A DNA stretch of 64,000 nt, from contig CAIVVT010000277.1 of assembly GCA_903909435.1 (NCBI GenBank), forward strand, positions 1 to 64,000, read 5' to 3'. How positions within the stretch are numbered: the stretch's first letter is position 1; each line of letters opens with the position of its first letter. A program made the position numbers and the translations under genes. The notes under the pieces were generated by a model, which was not told the origin of the DNA, did no database searches, and saw only the letters and a list, made by a program, of their open reading frames with translations. Source of the DNA: an uncultured Acidobacteriia bacterium (GTDB taxonomy: Bacteria; Acidobacteriota; Terriglobia; Bryobacterales; Bryobacteraceae). Positions 53,721 to 61,409 of this stretch are shown here, one piece after another.

Positions 53721-55898
53721 GTGCGAAACGCCTCATTGGCCGCTGCCGGCCTCATTGCGCTCGCGCTTGCAGGCGACTCGAGAGCAGGCGAGCTATCTGC
53801 CCAGGAGTCTCCAGTTACCATCCGCAGTTCGGCGCAGGAGGTGGCGCTGGATCTCGTAGTCCGCGACTCACACGGAAAGCTCGTCAAAAACCTGCGCCCC
53901 GGCGAAATCGAGGTCTATGAGGACGGCATCCGCCAGGAGGTTCGCAGCTTCCGATTGGTGGACGGCAGGCAGGTACTTCAGTCGCCCAACGGCGAAGCAG
54001 AAAAACGCACTCAGCAGGGGTTACATGGCACGCCGAACTCGCTGGCAGCGATCAACGTGGTTTGCATCGTCTATCACAAACTCGATGTGTTCACCAAAAA
54101 GTTCGCTTTGGATGCAGCCCAGGAGTTCCTCAGAACACAACTTCCGCCTGGCGCCTGGGTCGGCATCTTCAATCTGGATGCAGCGCTCACCACGCTGCAC
54201 CCGTTCACCACGGATCTCACCAGCCTGATCAAGGCCGCGACTGAGGCCCCTGCCCAAACCAGCGCCGATTTCATGTCGACCGCCAACGAGGTCTTGAGCG
54301 CCTCTCCAACCGTAATCACCGTTGTGATGACGCAGTCGGGCGACCCGGCCAAGGGTGGCTCGATGGTCGCGACCGTAGATGTTTCTGGCGGTGCCCTCAA
54401 TCAGGAAGCGATCACCGGAGCAGATGTCTCGGATGAGTCAGCGCAGAAACTGCTGCGCGGTCAGCGCGCGACCGAACGGCGTCAATTCGGCTGGATCGAG
54501 GGTATGCGCCAGACCGATCAGATCTTCACCATGATCGACGAACTAGGCAGACTCCCAGGGCGCAAAACCGTGCTGCTCTTCAGTTCCGGCTTGGCAACCA
54601 CTGGCGATCCAGAACGATTCGATTCGATTCTGGCCAAGGCCCAGCGTGCGAGCATTACCCTCTACTCCATCGACGTGAACGGCCTTACCCAGAACTCGAA
54701 TGTAGTGGCCGGTAACGCCGCGCTCCGGAACGCCAACGCGGCCGCGCGCGGCTCCAGCATGAAAGAGCGCATGCTCTCCGACGAGTATCTGCACGACGCC
54801 GTGCGAACAACCGATACTCAGGCGACGTTGAGAACTCTGGCCGAAGGGACGGGCGGCTTTCTGATTGGCAGCACAAACGATATGCGCAAGCCGTTCCAGC
54901 AGGTTCTGGCCGACTTGGACACTCATTACGAGGTGGTCTACCACCCCTCATCCGTGATATTCGACGGCCGCTTCCGAAATATCGCGGTGAAGCCCACCCG
55001 GCTGGGTCTGTTAGTGCAAAGTCGCACCGGCTACTATGCCATGCCCGCGCTTCCCCGTTCGTCCGGCTTGTTGCCATTCGAAGCGGCTTCGCTGGCCGCA
55101 CTCGGGGCCAGTGCGCCGCCCCATGCGTTCGAATTCAATTCAACCGCCCTGCGCTTCCGGCCTGGAGCCACCAGTTCGCAATGCTCAATCGCCTTCGAGT
55201 TGCCGACCCAGAACGTGGGGGCAACGCCCTTGCCCGAGTTGAAGCGGCATCGGGTCCACGTCTCGTTCTTCGCTTTGGTGAAAGACTCGAGCGGTCAGGT
55301 TGTGGACAAGTTGAGCCAGGATTCTCCCTACGAGGTTCCCGACGAGAATCTGGCGGCGTTGCGCGCCAACCCAATCAGCTTCAGCCGGACCATCGAACTA
55401 CCTCCGGGCCGCTATACGGTGGAGAGTGCGGTGCTCGACCACGAGACGCATCGGGCCAGTACGTCGAGATTTGAATTCGAGAATCCGTCCCAGAATGGTG
55501 TTGCGCTCAGCAGTGTCGTCCTGGTGCGCCAGATCGAACCGCTCACCGGCCCGTCTGGATCGAACAATCCGCTTGAGATTCAGGCCAGCGGCGGAGGTCG
55601 CCGCGTCGTACCTCGACTAACCACCACATTGGAGGCGGGATCGCACCCCAGAGTGTATTTTGTGGTCTACCCGGACGGTACCCAGTCCGAGAAGCCAAAG
55701 TTGCGCGTGGAGTTCCTGGTGAACGGGCGCGTGCTGGCAAACCGCATTTCAGAATTGGCTGCGGGGGACGCTTCGGGCGCCATCCCGCTGATCGCCGCAG
55801 CGGCCTTGCACTCCGGCGAGTGCGAACTGCGAATTACGGCGCTTCAGGGTGGCGTCTCGTCGACTCAGAGCCTCAAGTACACGGTTCCGGGCCAGTGA
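53721..55898 (+). CDS. Exported VWFA-related protein, copy 2
   Basis: The 725-residue protein has a signal peptide (ASLAAAGLIALALAG) and the same order as copy 1: VALDLVVRDSHGKLVKNLRPG, EVYEDGIRQEV, VVCIVYHKLDVFTKKF, WVGIFNLDAALTTLHPFT, EGMRQTDQIFTMIDELG, RLPGRKTVLLFSSGLATTG and a beta-rich C-terminal third. GTG 53721 follows AGGAG directly and TAGTAT lies 6 nt upstream. It sits downstream of the winged-helix gene in the same direction. It and copy 1 bracket the island. Confidence 0.85.
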   Translation: MRNASLAAAGLIALALAGDSRAGELSAQESPVTIRSSAQEVALDLVVRDSHGKLVKNLRPGEIEVYEDGIRQEVRSFRLVDGRQVLQSPNGEAEKRTQQGLHGTPNSLAAINVVCIVYHKLDVFTKKFALDAAQEFLRTQLPPGAWVGIFNLDAALTTLHPFTTDLTSLIKAATEAPAQTSADFMSTANEVLSASPTVITVVMTQSGDPAKGGSMVATVDVSGGALNQEAITGADVSDESAQKLLRGQRATERRQFGWIEGMRQTDQIFTMIDELGRLPGRKTVLLFSSGLATTGDPERFDSILAKAQRASITLYSIDVNGLTQNSNVVAGNAALRNANAAARGSSMKERMLSDEYLHDAVRTTDTQATLRTLAEGTGGFLIGSTNDMRKPFQQVLADLDTHYEVVYHPSSVIFDGRFRNIAVKPTRLGLLVQSRTGYYAMPALPRSSGLLPFEAASLAALGASAPPHAFEFNSTALRFRPGATSSQCSIAFELPTQNVGATPLPELKRHRVHVSFFALVKDSSGQVVDKLSQDSPYEVPDENLAALRANPISFSRTIELPPGRYTVESAVLDHETHRASTSRFEFENPSQNGVALSSVVLVRQIEPLTGPSGSNNPLEIQASGGGRRVVPRLTTTLEAGSHPRVYFVVYPDGTQSEKPKLRVEFLVNGRVLANRISELAAGDASGAIPLIAAAALHSGECELRITALQGGVSSTQSLKYTVPGQ

Positions 55899-55963
55899 AC
55901 CTGCGGCGTTCGCCATAAAACACCCACCCACTCCAGCCAGGGCATCCGGGAACAAGCCAGCCT

Positions 55964-56611
55964 TCAGTCATGCAAAACCACGTTCAGCAATGAACTATGG
56001 ATCTCCAGTCCACCGTTGTAGTGGATGAACCCGAGTTTGCGGAAGCGGTTCATGAAGTAGCTCACTCTTGAGCGCGTGGTGCCGATAATCTCGGCCAGCG
56101 TCTCCTGGCTGATCTTCGGAATAACTGCCTGCGGCGTGCCCTCCTTCCCGAAATTCGCCAGCAACAGCAGCACACGAGCCAACCTTTTCTCGCTGGAATT
56201 GAACAGCTGATCCACCAGATCCTCTTCGATCCGGATGTTTCGGGATAGCAGGTGTGCGACGAACAACTCGGAGAAGTCGGGTTGCTCGTGCAGCGTGCGG
56301 ATCACCTCTGACTTCTCCAGTTTCATGATCGAGCACGCGGACATGGCAACCGCAGTCGCCATGCGCAGCGACTGCCCCGCCAGGCATCCTTCACCGAAGA
56401 AATCTCCGGCGCTCAGCAGCGCGACCACCGCTTCCTTCCCCTGCTTGGAAAGTACGGCGAGCTTAACCTTACCTTTGAGTATGTAGAAGATCGCATCCGC
56501 CGGATCGCCCTGCGCGAAAACCGTGGCATTCGCTTCGTAGTCCCCCAGTACCCGTCCACCGTTGGTCTTGGATAGGAATTCTTTGGGATCAAAAGCCGGT
56601 CTTGGCTTCAT
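55964..56611 (-). CDS. Crp/Fnr-family transcriptional regulator
   Basis: The 215-residue protein has a cyclic-nucleotide-binding-like beta barrel (VFAQGDPADAIFYILKGKVKL, GDFFGEGCLAG), a dimer helix, and a C-terminal HTH (SQETLAEIIGTTRSRVSYFMN, then FRKLGFIHYNGG). No cysteine cluster of the Fnr type is present, so oxygen sensing by Fe-S is unlikely. Starts at ATG 56611 (after GAGGCGG) and ATG 56623 are both possible. It converges on the VWFA gene; its targets are unknown. Confidence 0.87.
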   Translation of the reverse strand: MKPRPAFDPKEFLSKTNGGRVLGDYEANATVFAQGDPADAIFYILKGKVKLAVLSKQGKEAVVALLSAGDFFGEGCLAGQSLRMATAVAMSACSIMKLEKSEVIRTLHEQPDFSELFVAHLLSRNIRIEEDLVDQLFNSSEKRLARVLLLLANFGKEGTPQAVIPKISQETLAEIIGTTRSRVSYFMNRFRKLGFIHYNGGLEIHSSLLNVVLHD

Positions 56612-57113
56612 TTTCCGCCTCATACGATGTGTGCACCCCTAGAGCGGTCAAAATTGATTGGTGCTGCGCCGGACCCGGGGCGGCAACTGCCTGGACCGGC
56701 GCCTTGCCCTGGGAATCCCGATCCTGGCGGCGAACCCCAACCCAATCGTTTTTAAGCTTTTCTGTGCATGAAATCAAGCGAATAGCCGCATCATGCACCA
56801 CCCGTGACCCGGACGGGAAACCACGACTGGTCGAGGGGCGTAGAGCCAACTCACCAGATATCCGGGCAAGATCCAATGAACTTGACGGTGAGCAATCCTG
56901 AACAGACAAGTAAAGTACAGAATTGATATGATCGGTTCGCCAGCTTGATTCCGGGGCCCGGAATCTACGTCGCTAATGCGTCGCCTAGTCCTCTGGAATC
57001 CCGGGCTGAGCGACTGCAAATGGCGCCCCCCGCATCGGCGTATTGGCTCAGTATTTTGTCCTGCGAGCGATGCAGCGTTCGCACTGCGGGGTGAGTGTGG
57101 CAGGTGGGAACCG
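56612..57113. other. Divergent intergenic region Crp / receiver protein
   Basis: The 502 nt separate the Crp-type and receiver genes, with an A/T-richer part around 56750-56770 and 56905-56935. A TATGAT box (56927-56932) is seen without a convincing -35. No gene was recognised; the frame open upstream of 57114 is not conserved-looking. Confidence 0.45.
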
Positions 57114-57584
57114 ATGAGTCCGGAGAATCACGGCAGCAAGCAGAATGACGGAGCCGACCAGTCCACCGAGTCGCTAGTGCCCGCGCGCCCGCACGAGCGG
57201 CGGCAGGTCATTCTTCTAGCGGAAGACGACGCGATCTTTCGTAAACTCGTCACAGCATTGATGCAGCGGGATGGGTATTTGGTCCTCGCAGCCGCCGATG
57301 GGTGGGAAGGGCTGCAGCTTTCCCGTCAATTCCCCGGAGCGATCGACTTGCTGATCACGGACGTACAGATGCCCCGGCTCAACGGTATTGACCTGTGTGC
57401 TCATTTGTTCCGGGAGCGGCCGGCGATCCGGGTCTTGTTTGTTACGGGCGTGAACGTTAGCGAATTCGCCGTGCTGAATGCCGGTCTTCCGGTGCTCACC
57501 AAACCCATAAACGGGCTGGCTCTCCGCGCGAAAGTACGCGCAATCCTAGCGGAGCGAGTCCGTTCCGCCAACTCTTCGGAGTGA
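57114..57584 (+). CDS. Stand-alone response regulator receiver protein
   Basis: The 156-residue protein has a flexible N-terminus of about 30 residues and one REC domain: acidic pair in LLAEDDAIF (D38, D39), phosphoacceptor D83 in ITDVQMPRLNG, T111 in FVTG and K130 in LTKPI. All key residues are present and no output domain follows, as in CheY- or Spo0F-like proteins. ATG 57114 follows AGGTGGGAA; the frame is open further upstream. No histidine kinase is nearby. Confidence 0.88.
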   Translation: MSPENHGSKQNDGADQSTESLVPARPHERRQVILLAEDDAIFRKLVTALMQRDGYLVLAAADGWEGLQLSRQFPGAIDLLITDVQMPRLNGIDLCAHLFRERPAIRVLFVTGVNVSEFAVLNAGLPVLTKPINGLALRAKVRAILAERVRSANSSE

Positions 57585-57666
57585 CCCCCCTGCAGTTGTC
57601 TGTACGCGGCCGTTCAACGGGCGCGGTGCCGGATAGCCGGAAAGGCCGCCGCATTTTCCGCCGCAC

Positions 57667-58701
57667 TCAGTGCTTTCGGGCGATCAGCAGCAGCGTTCCG
57701 AAGATCACGACGGGGATTAGCGCCATCCCGACGTAGAACAGGGCTTGCTTGATCCAAGGGGCTTTGCGCTGCTTCCAGTCGCGCAGTTCCGCACGGTCGG
57801 AGCTAGACACCTGGTCAAGATGCTCCAGGTCCCAGGCGAATTCGTTGGCGGTTGAGTAGCGGTCCTGCGGTTCGCGCTCCATCGCGCGATAGATCACTTC
57901 CTGCAACTCAGGGGAGATTTCGGGGTTCAATTCGCGTGGCGGCACCGGGTGGTTCATCAACCGGTCGTTCATAATCGCAAACGGATTCGCTCCGGGAAAA
58001 GGCGTCGCTCCCGTGAGCATTTCGTACAACATGACACCCAGCGAATAGATATCGCTGCGACCATCCCCGCGTTTGCCCTGAACCTGCTCCGGTGAGATGT
58101 AATCGGGAGTCCCCGCTATCTGCGAGAACTTCCCGAAAGTGAGCCGTCGCGCTCCAGCCTTGCCGGCAATGCCGAAGTCGATCAGCTTAATCCTGTCTTC
58201 GGCATCGATCATGATGTTCTCGGGTTTCAGATCCCGGTGCACCACGCCGTTGCGGTGGATGTAATCCAGCGCGTCGCAAACGGCGATGGTGATGGTGCGC
58301 GCACGGTCCATCGGCATTTTGCGGTTCTCAGACATCACCTTGCGCAGCAGGCGGCCTTCTACCCACTCCATGACCATGTACACGTGACCCGGCTCGCCGC
58401 TGTCCAGCACCTTCATGACGCCGGGGTGTTCCAGCCTTACGCCGATCTCAATTTCGCGCATGAAGCGATCAAACAGGACAGGGTCCGCTTCCATATCAGG
58501 ATGGGGGATCTTCAGTGCTACGCGGCGGCCGTTGCGCATGTCGGTCGCTCGATAGATCGACGCCATCCCACTTCTCGCAACCAATTCCTCGGTGCGGTAA
58601 TTGCCGAGTTGGTCGCCTGGGCGTAAGGTTGCCATGGATAATACCGGAGTGGATATGGACGCGCCGGAGACAGGAGCCGCCAGACTAGAAGGACTCGCCA
58701 T
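57667..58701 (-). CDS. Membrane-anchored Ser/Thr protein kinase
   Basis: The 344-residue Hanks-type kinase has a catalytic domain at about 34-290: Gly-rich loop VARSGMASIYRA, K64 in VALKI, HRDLKPEN (155-162), DFG (175-177), and TPDYISPEQ. A single C-terminal helix (YVGMALIPVVIFGTLLLIA) ends the protein with almost no extracytoplasmic part, so it likely senses inside the cell. ATG 58701 follows GGAGGG closely; an in-frame start at 58773 is also possible. A PP2C phosphatase gene lies about 4.5 kb away. Confidence 0.93.
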   Translation of the reverse strand: MASPSSLAAPVSGASISTPVLSMATLRPGDQLGNYRTEELVARSGMASIYRATDMRNGRRVALKIPHPDMEADPVLFDRFMREIEIGVRLEHPGVMKVLDSGEPGHVYMVMEWVEGRLLRKVMSENRKMPMDRARTITIAVCDALDYIHRNGVVHRDLKPENIMIDAEDRIKLIDFGIAGKAGARRLTFGKFSQIAGTPDYISPEQVQGKRGDGRSDIYSLGVMLYEMLTGATPFPGANPFAIMNDRLMNHPVPPRELNPEISPELQEVIYRAMEREPQDRYSTANEFAWDLEHLDQVSSSDRAELRDWKQRKAPWIKQALFYVGMALIPVVIFGTLLLIARKH

Positions 58702-58921
58702 AGTCCCTCCATCCACTTTCCCGGTTCCGAATACCAATGCGCCGAACGCATATGGTATCACTGCCGCACTCATGGACGCCTTTCATCAATAGAATTCTAG
58801 CCGCCGCCACATAAGGAAGGCGTAAAGAAAGGGTCAGGATCGCATTTGGAAAAACGTCTTCTTCACATGGCCGGACGTCGCGCTTGCTGCCGGGTGTCCA
58901 GCCCCCCTCGCAGCACCCCGT

Positions 58922-59434
58922 CTAAGGCTCCTCCCCATCCCTCGGCGCGGCGCGAGAGGTCCTTTCCGGCCAATTCTGAATGACTTCAGGTGCAGGCCGG
59001 GAGGCGGCCGGTGCCGCCGGCTCCATGCGTTTCCTGATCCGTTTCTGAACCACTGCGATCTCTTTGGCCACGGCTTGGAGCGCCTTGGTGATCCGGCTCT
59101 GGATACGATCCAAGCTTCGGTTGAGGCTGCGTATCTCCGTGTCCAGCGGTTCATCCAATGCCGGGTGAGGGAATCCCGCGCTGCGCAGGGCCGTCCGCAC
59201 CTCAGCGAGGGTTTTGTTCCCCACCCCGCGCGCCGCCGACAGATCCGTGGCCAGCGTGTCGCGCAAAGTAGTGCACCCCAGGCTGTGGAGTGCATTTCTC
59301 GCCCGCAGCGAAAGCGGCAGGTCCTCGATGGGAGATTCGAGTACTGCAATCTTCTCTTCCGGCATCGCACTCAGAGCCGCGTCCAGCCGGGCGTCCACCT
59401 CGTACAATGATTGCGAGACTTGCGCTGGCGACAA
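58922..59434 (-). CDS. Small HTH / RNA-polymerase alpha-CTD-like protein
   Basis: The 170-residue version starts at TTG 59434. Residues 34-84 resemble the alpha-subunit C-terminal domain of RNA polymerase: ESPIEDLPLSLRARNALHSLG, then RGVGNKTLAEVRTAL, which carries the helix-hairpin-helix. A charged coiled-coil region (98-140) and a Pro/Ala-rich tail follow. The same frame stays open up to the TAA at 59512-59510 and encodes FSAYFQEGLSEKGIGAAAGL, which looks like the first part of an HTH (sigma region 4-like) leading into SPAQVSQSL. No ATG or GTG is available for that longer form, so the true start is unsure and the gene may be damaged. Confidence 0.6.
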   Translation of the reverse strand: MSPAQVSQSLYEVDARLDAALSAMPEEKIAVLESPIEDLPLSLRARNALHSLGCTTLRDTLATDLSAARGVGNKTLAEVRTALRSAGFPHPALDEPLDTEIRSLNRSLDRIQSRITKALQAVAKEIAVVQKRIRKRMEPAAPAASRPAPEVIQNWPERTSRAAPRDGEEP

Positions 59435-59789
59435 ACCGGCGGCCGCACCGATGCCTTTTTCACTGAGACCCTCCTGAAAGTAAGCGGAGAAGATCGCCCA
59501 GCTTCTTTCTTAGATGGAATCGGGTCTCGAAGCGGGCCGCTTGCCGGCGTACTTGATGCGAAGTCGTTTGAGTCCCCGATCCACCTTAAGTCTCCGGTCT
59601 GCAACTGCCGCCCACCTTCCAGCCTGCTCGCTCGCCGCCGCTCAGGCGTCGGTCACGCCCAATTCTAAATAGCCAACCTTCAAACGGCTAATAGAAATAA
59701 TTGATCGGTCAAATTAACATGCCGTTTCCGGCAAGAGACAACCGCGAATAGTCGCCCAGATTACGGACAAATTCTATGACTATTTTGGG

Positions 59790-59803
59790 AAACCACGTGG
59801 TTT
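59790..59803. other. Perfect 14-nt palindrome at the amt stop
   Basis: AAACCACGTGGTTT covers the end of the amt-like gene (stop at 59802-59804). It could be a binding site or a weak hairpin. No second copy was noticed. Confidence 0.4.
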
Positions 59804-61136
59804 ATCTTGGCCGGAAGTCTTCGCGGTGAAGGACGAATTCAGGGTAGGCGCCGGCGCCCAATTCGTGCAAGTCCAGACCGTGCGACTCACCGTCGCTGGA
59901 AACACGCTGCGGTGAGAACCGGTTCAGCAACAGATTCAGCGCGTACGTCAGCGGCAGTACGAATCCAACCAGGGTCACCACACCCGCGAGCTGCGCGAGC
60001 CACTGGTTGGAATACCCGGCGCGCACTCCGTTCAGCACCAGGTCTCCAGGAATCTGCGCGAACATCGCCACCGAGAGCAACCCCCACAAACCGCCGACTG
60101 CGTGTACCGAAATCGAGCCCGCCGGGTCGTCAACGCGTAGCCGCGCATCCAGCCACTCGACGCAGAAAGTCACCAGCACTCCGGCGATCGCGCCGATGAA
60201 CACCGCAGCCGCGGGGCTGACGAATGCGCAGGCAGCGCTGCTTGAGACCAGACCGCCCGTCCATCCATTCGCGCACAGCGAAGCGTCTGGACGGCCAAAG
60301 CGGACGCGCGTGATGCAGGCCACGGCGAGTACAGCAGCGGCGGCGGAGAGCGTGGTATTGATCGCGACCAGGATCACTCTAGCGGGGGCGAGGCCAAGCA
60401 ACAGCAGGCTGCCACCGGCGTTCAATCCGATCCATCCGAGCCAAGTCAGGAAGCACGCCAGCAGCACCAGCACGGCATTGTGACCGGGTATCGCCGAGGG
60501 CATTCCGTCGGAGGAGTACTTGCCGTGGCGCGGACCCAGAATCCACGCGATCGCCAAAGCGCTCAACCCGCCCACAGCCTGAATGACACCCGCGCCTCCA
60601 GCGTCCAGGCAGCCGAAACCCCAGCCCTGATTGACGCCCAGTTGAGCCAGCCATCCGCCGCCCCATACCCAATGCGCGAACATCGGGTAGATCAAACCAG
60701 CCAAAATCGCAGTGGACGCGCAACTGGCGCCTAGTCGCCAGCGATCGTTGCCCGCTCCCAGAGGAATCAGCGCGGCGATACCTACGCTGAACAACTGCAG
60801 CCACGCTATCAATGCCGCTCTCGGCTGTCCAAAGGAGAGGCCGTGGAACAGAAACGGCTCGGCTCCAAGCCAGCTCCAGGACTTGCCCGCCAGCGTAACC
60901 GAGTGCGCTGATCCGCCGGCCACGCCTTGCCACGACCACCCGCAGACGAAGTAAGTCAGCGCCGTGACGGCCAGCACGCACAGCGAGCCCAACATGGCGT
61001 GAGCGGCACTTCTGGAACGACCGAGTCCGGCGTTGATCAAGGCCAGACCCGCGGCCGCCAAAGGCACCAACAGAATCAGAGACGCGCACAAAGCCAGCGT
61101 AATATCAGACAACTCTGGGATTTGGGCCTGGGTCAT
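59802..61136 (-). CDS. Amt-family ammonium transporter-like protein with altered twin-His site
   Basis: The 444-residue protein has about eleven membrane helices. Family hallmarks are HWVWGGGWLA, CLDAGGAGVIQAVGGLSAL (D178), PGHNAVLVLLACFLTWLGWIGLNAG and DPAGSISVHAVGGLWGLL (H345). In Amt proteins the two pore histidines are eight residues after this Asp and in the SxxVHxxGG block; here the first is Gln186 and only H345 is kept. Transport may be altered, or the protein may act as a sensor. No GlnK gene is next to it. It is divergent from the permease gene. Confidence 0.85.
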   Translation of the reverse strand: MTQAQIPELSDITLALCASLILLVPLAAAGLALINAGLGRSRSAAHAMLGSLCVLAVTALTYFVCGWSWQGVAGGSAHSVTLAGKSWSWLGAEPFLFHGLSFGQPRAALIAWLQLFSVGIAALIPLGAGNDRWRLGASCASTAILAGLIYPMFAHWVWGGGWLAQLGVNQGWGFGCLDAGGAGVIQAVGGLSALAIAWILGPRHGKYSSDGMPSAIPGHNAVLVLLACFLTWLGWIGLNAGGSLLLLGLAPARVILVAINTTLSAAAAVLAVACITRVRFGRPDASLCANGWTGGLVSSSAACAFVSPAAAVFIGAIAGVLVTFCVEWLDARLRVDDPAGSISVHAVGGLWGLLSVAMFAQIPGDLVLNGVRAGYSNQWLAQLAGVVTLVGFVLPLTYALNLLLNRFSPQRVSSDGESHGLDLHELGAGAYPEFVLHREDFRPR

Positions 61137-61409
61137 TTTGTCGCCTTGCGAAATGAGCTCGAAAGCGCGGCGCGGAGGGCATGCGCTCAGCCGTTGCGCT
61201 CAACACGCCTTTAAGGCCTTGAGAATAACGGGCCTTGCGTACATGGCGCAAGCACACCGCGACGAATTTTTAGATTGCGCCAATAAAAAATATCTATTTC
61301 CTCTCGTCAGCTAAAAGCGGTTAGACTCAACGCTATTCGAAGTGAACTAAAGGCCTGCCCCGTTCGCATCGCCCCCCTTCCACGCAATTTGCCCTTTAGG
61401 AGAGTTCCG
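61137..61409. promoter_or_regulatory. Divergent control region amt / permease
   Basis: The 273-nt region includes an A/T-rich part at 61265-61310 that stands out from the GC-rich surroundings. AGGAG at about 61398-61402 serves ATG 61410. No sigma54-type -24/-12 pair and no NtrC-like site was recognised. Confidence 0.45.

Noticed and set aside
59371-59604. 77-codon minus-strand frame preceded by AGGAGG-like sequence
   Set aside because: It has no recognisable domain and overlaps the HTH/alpha-CTD-like gene in another frame, which has clear domain features.
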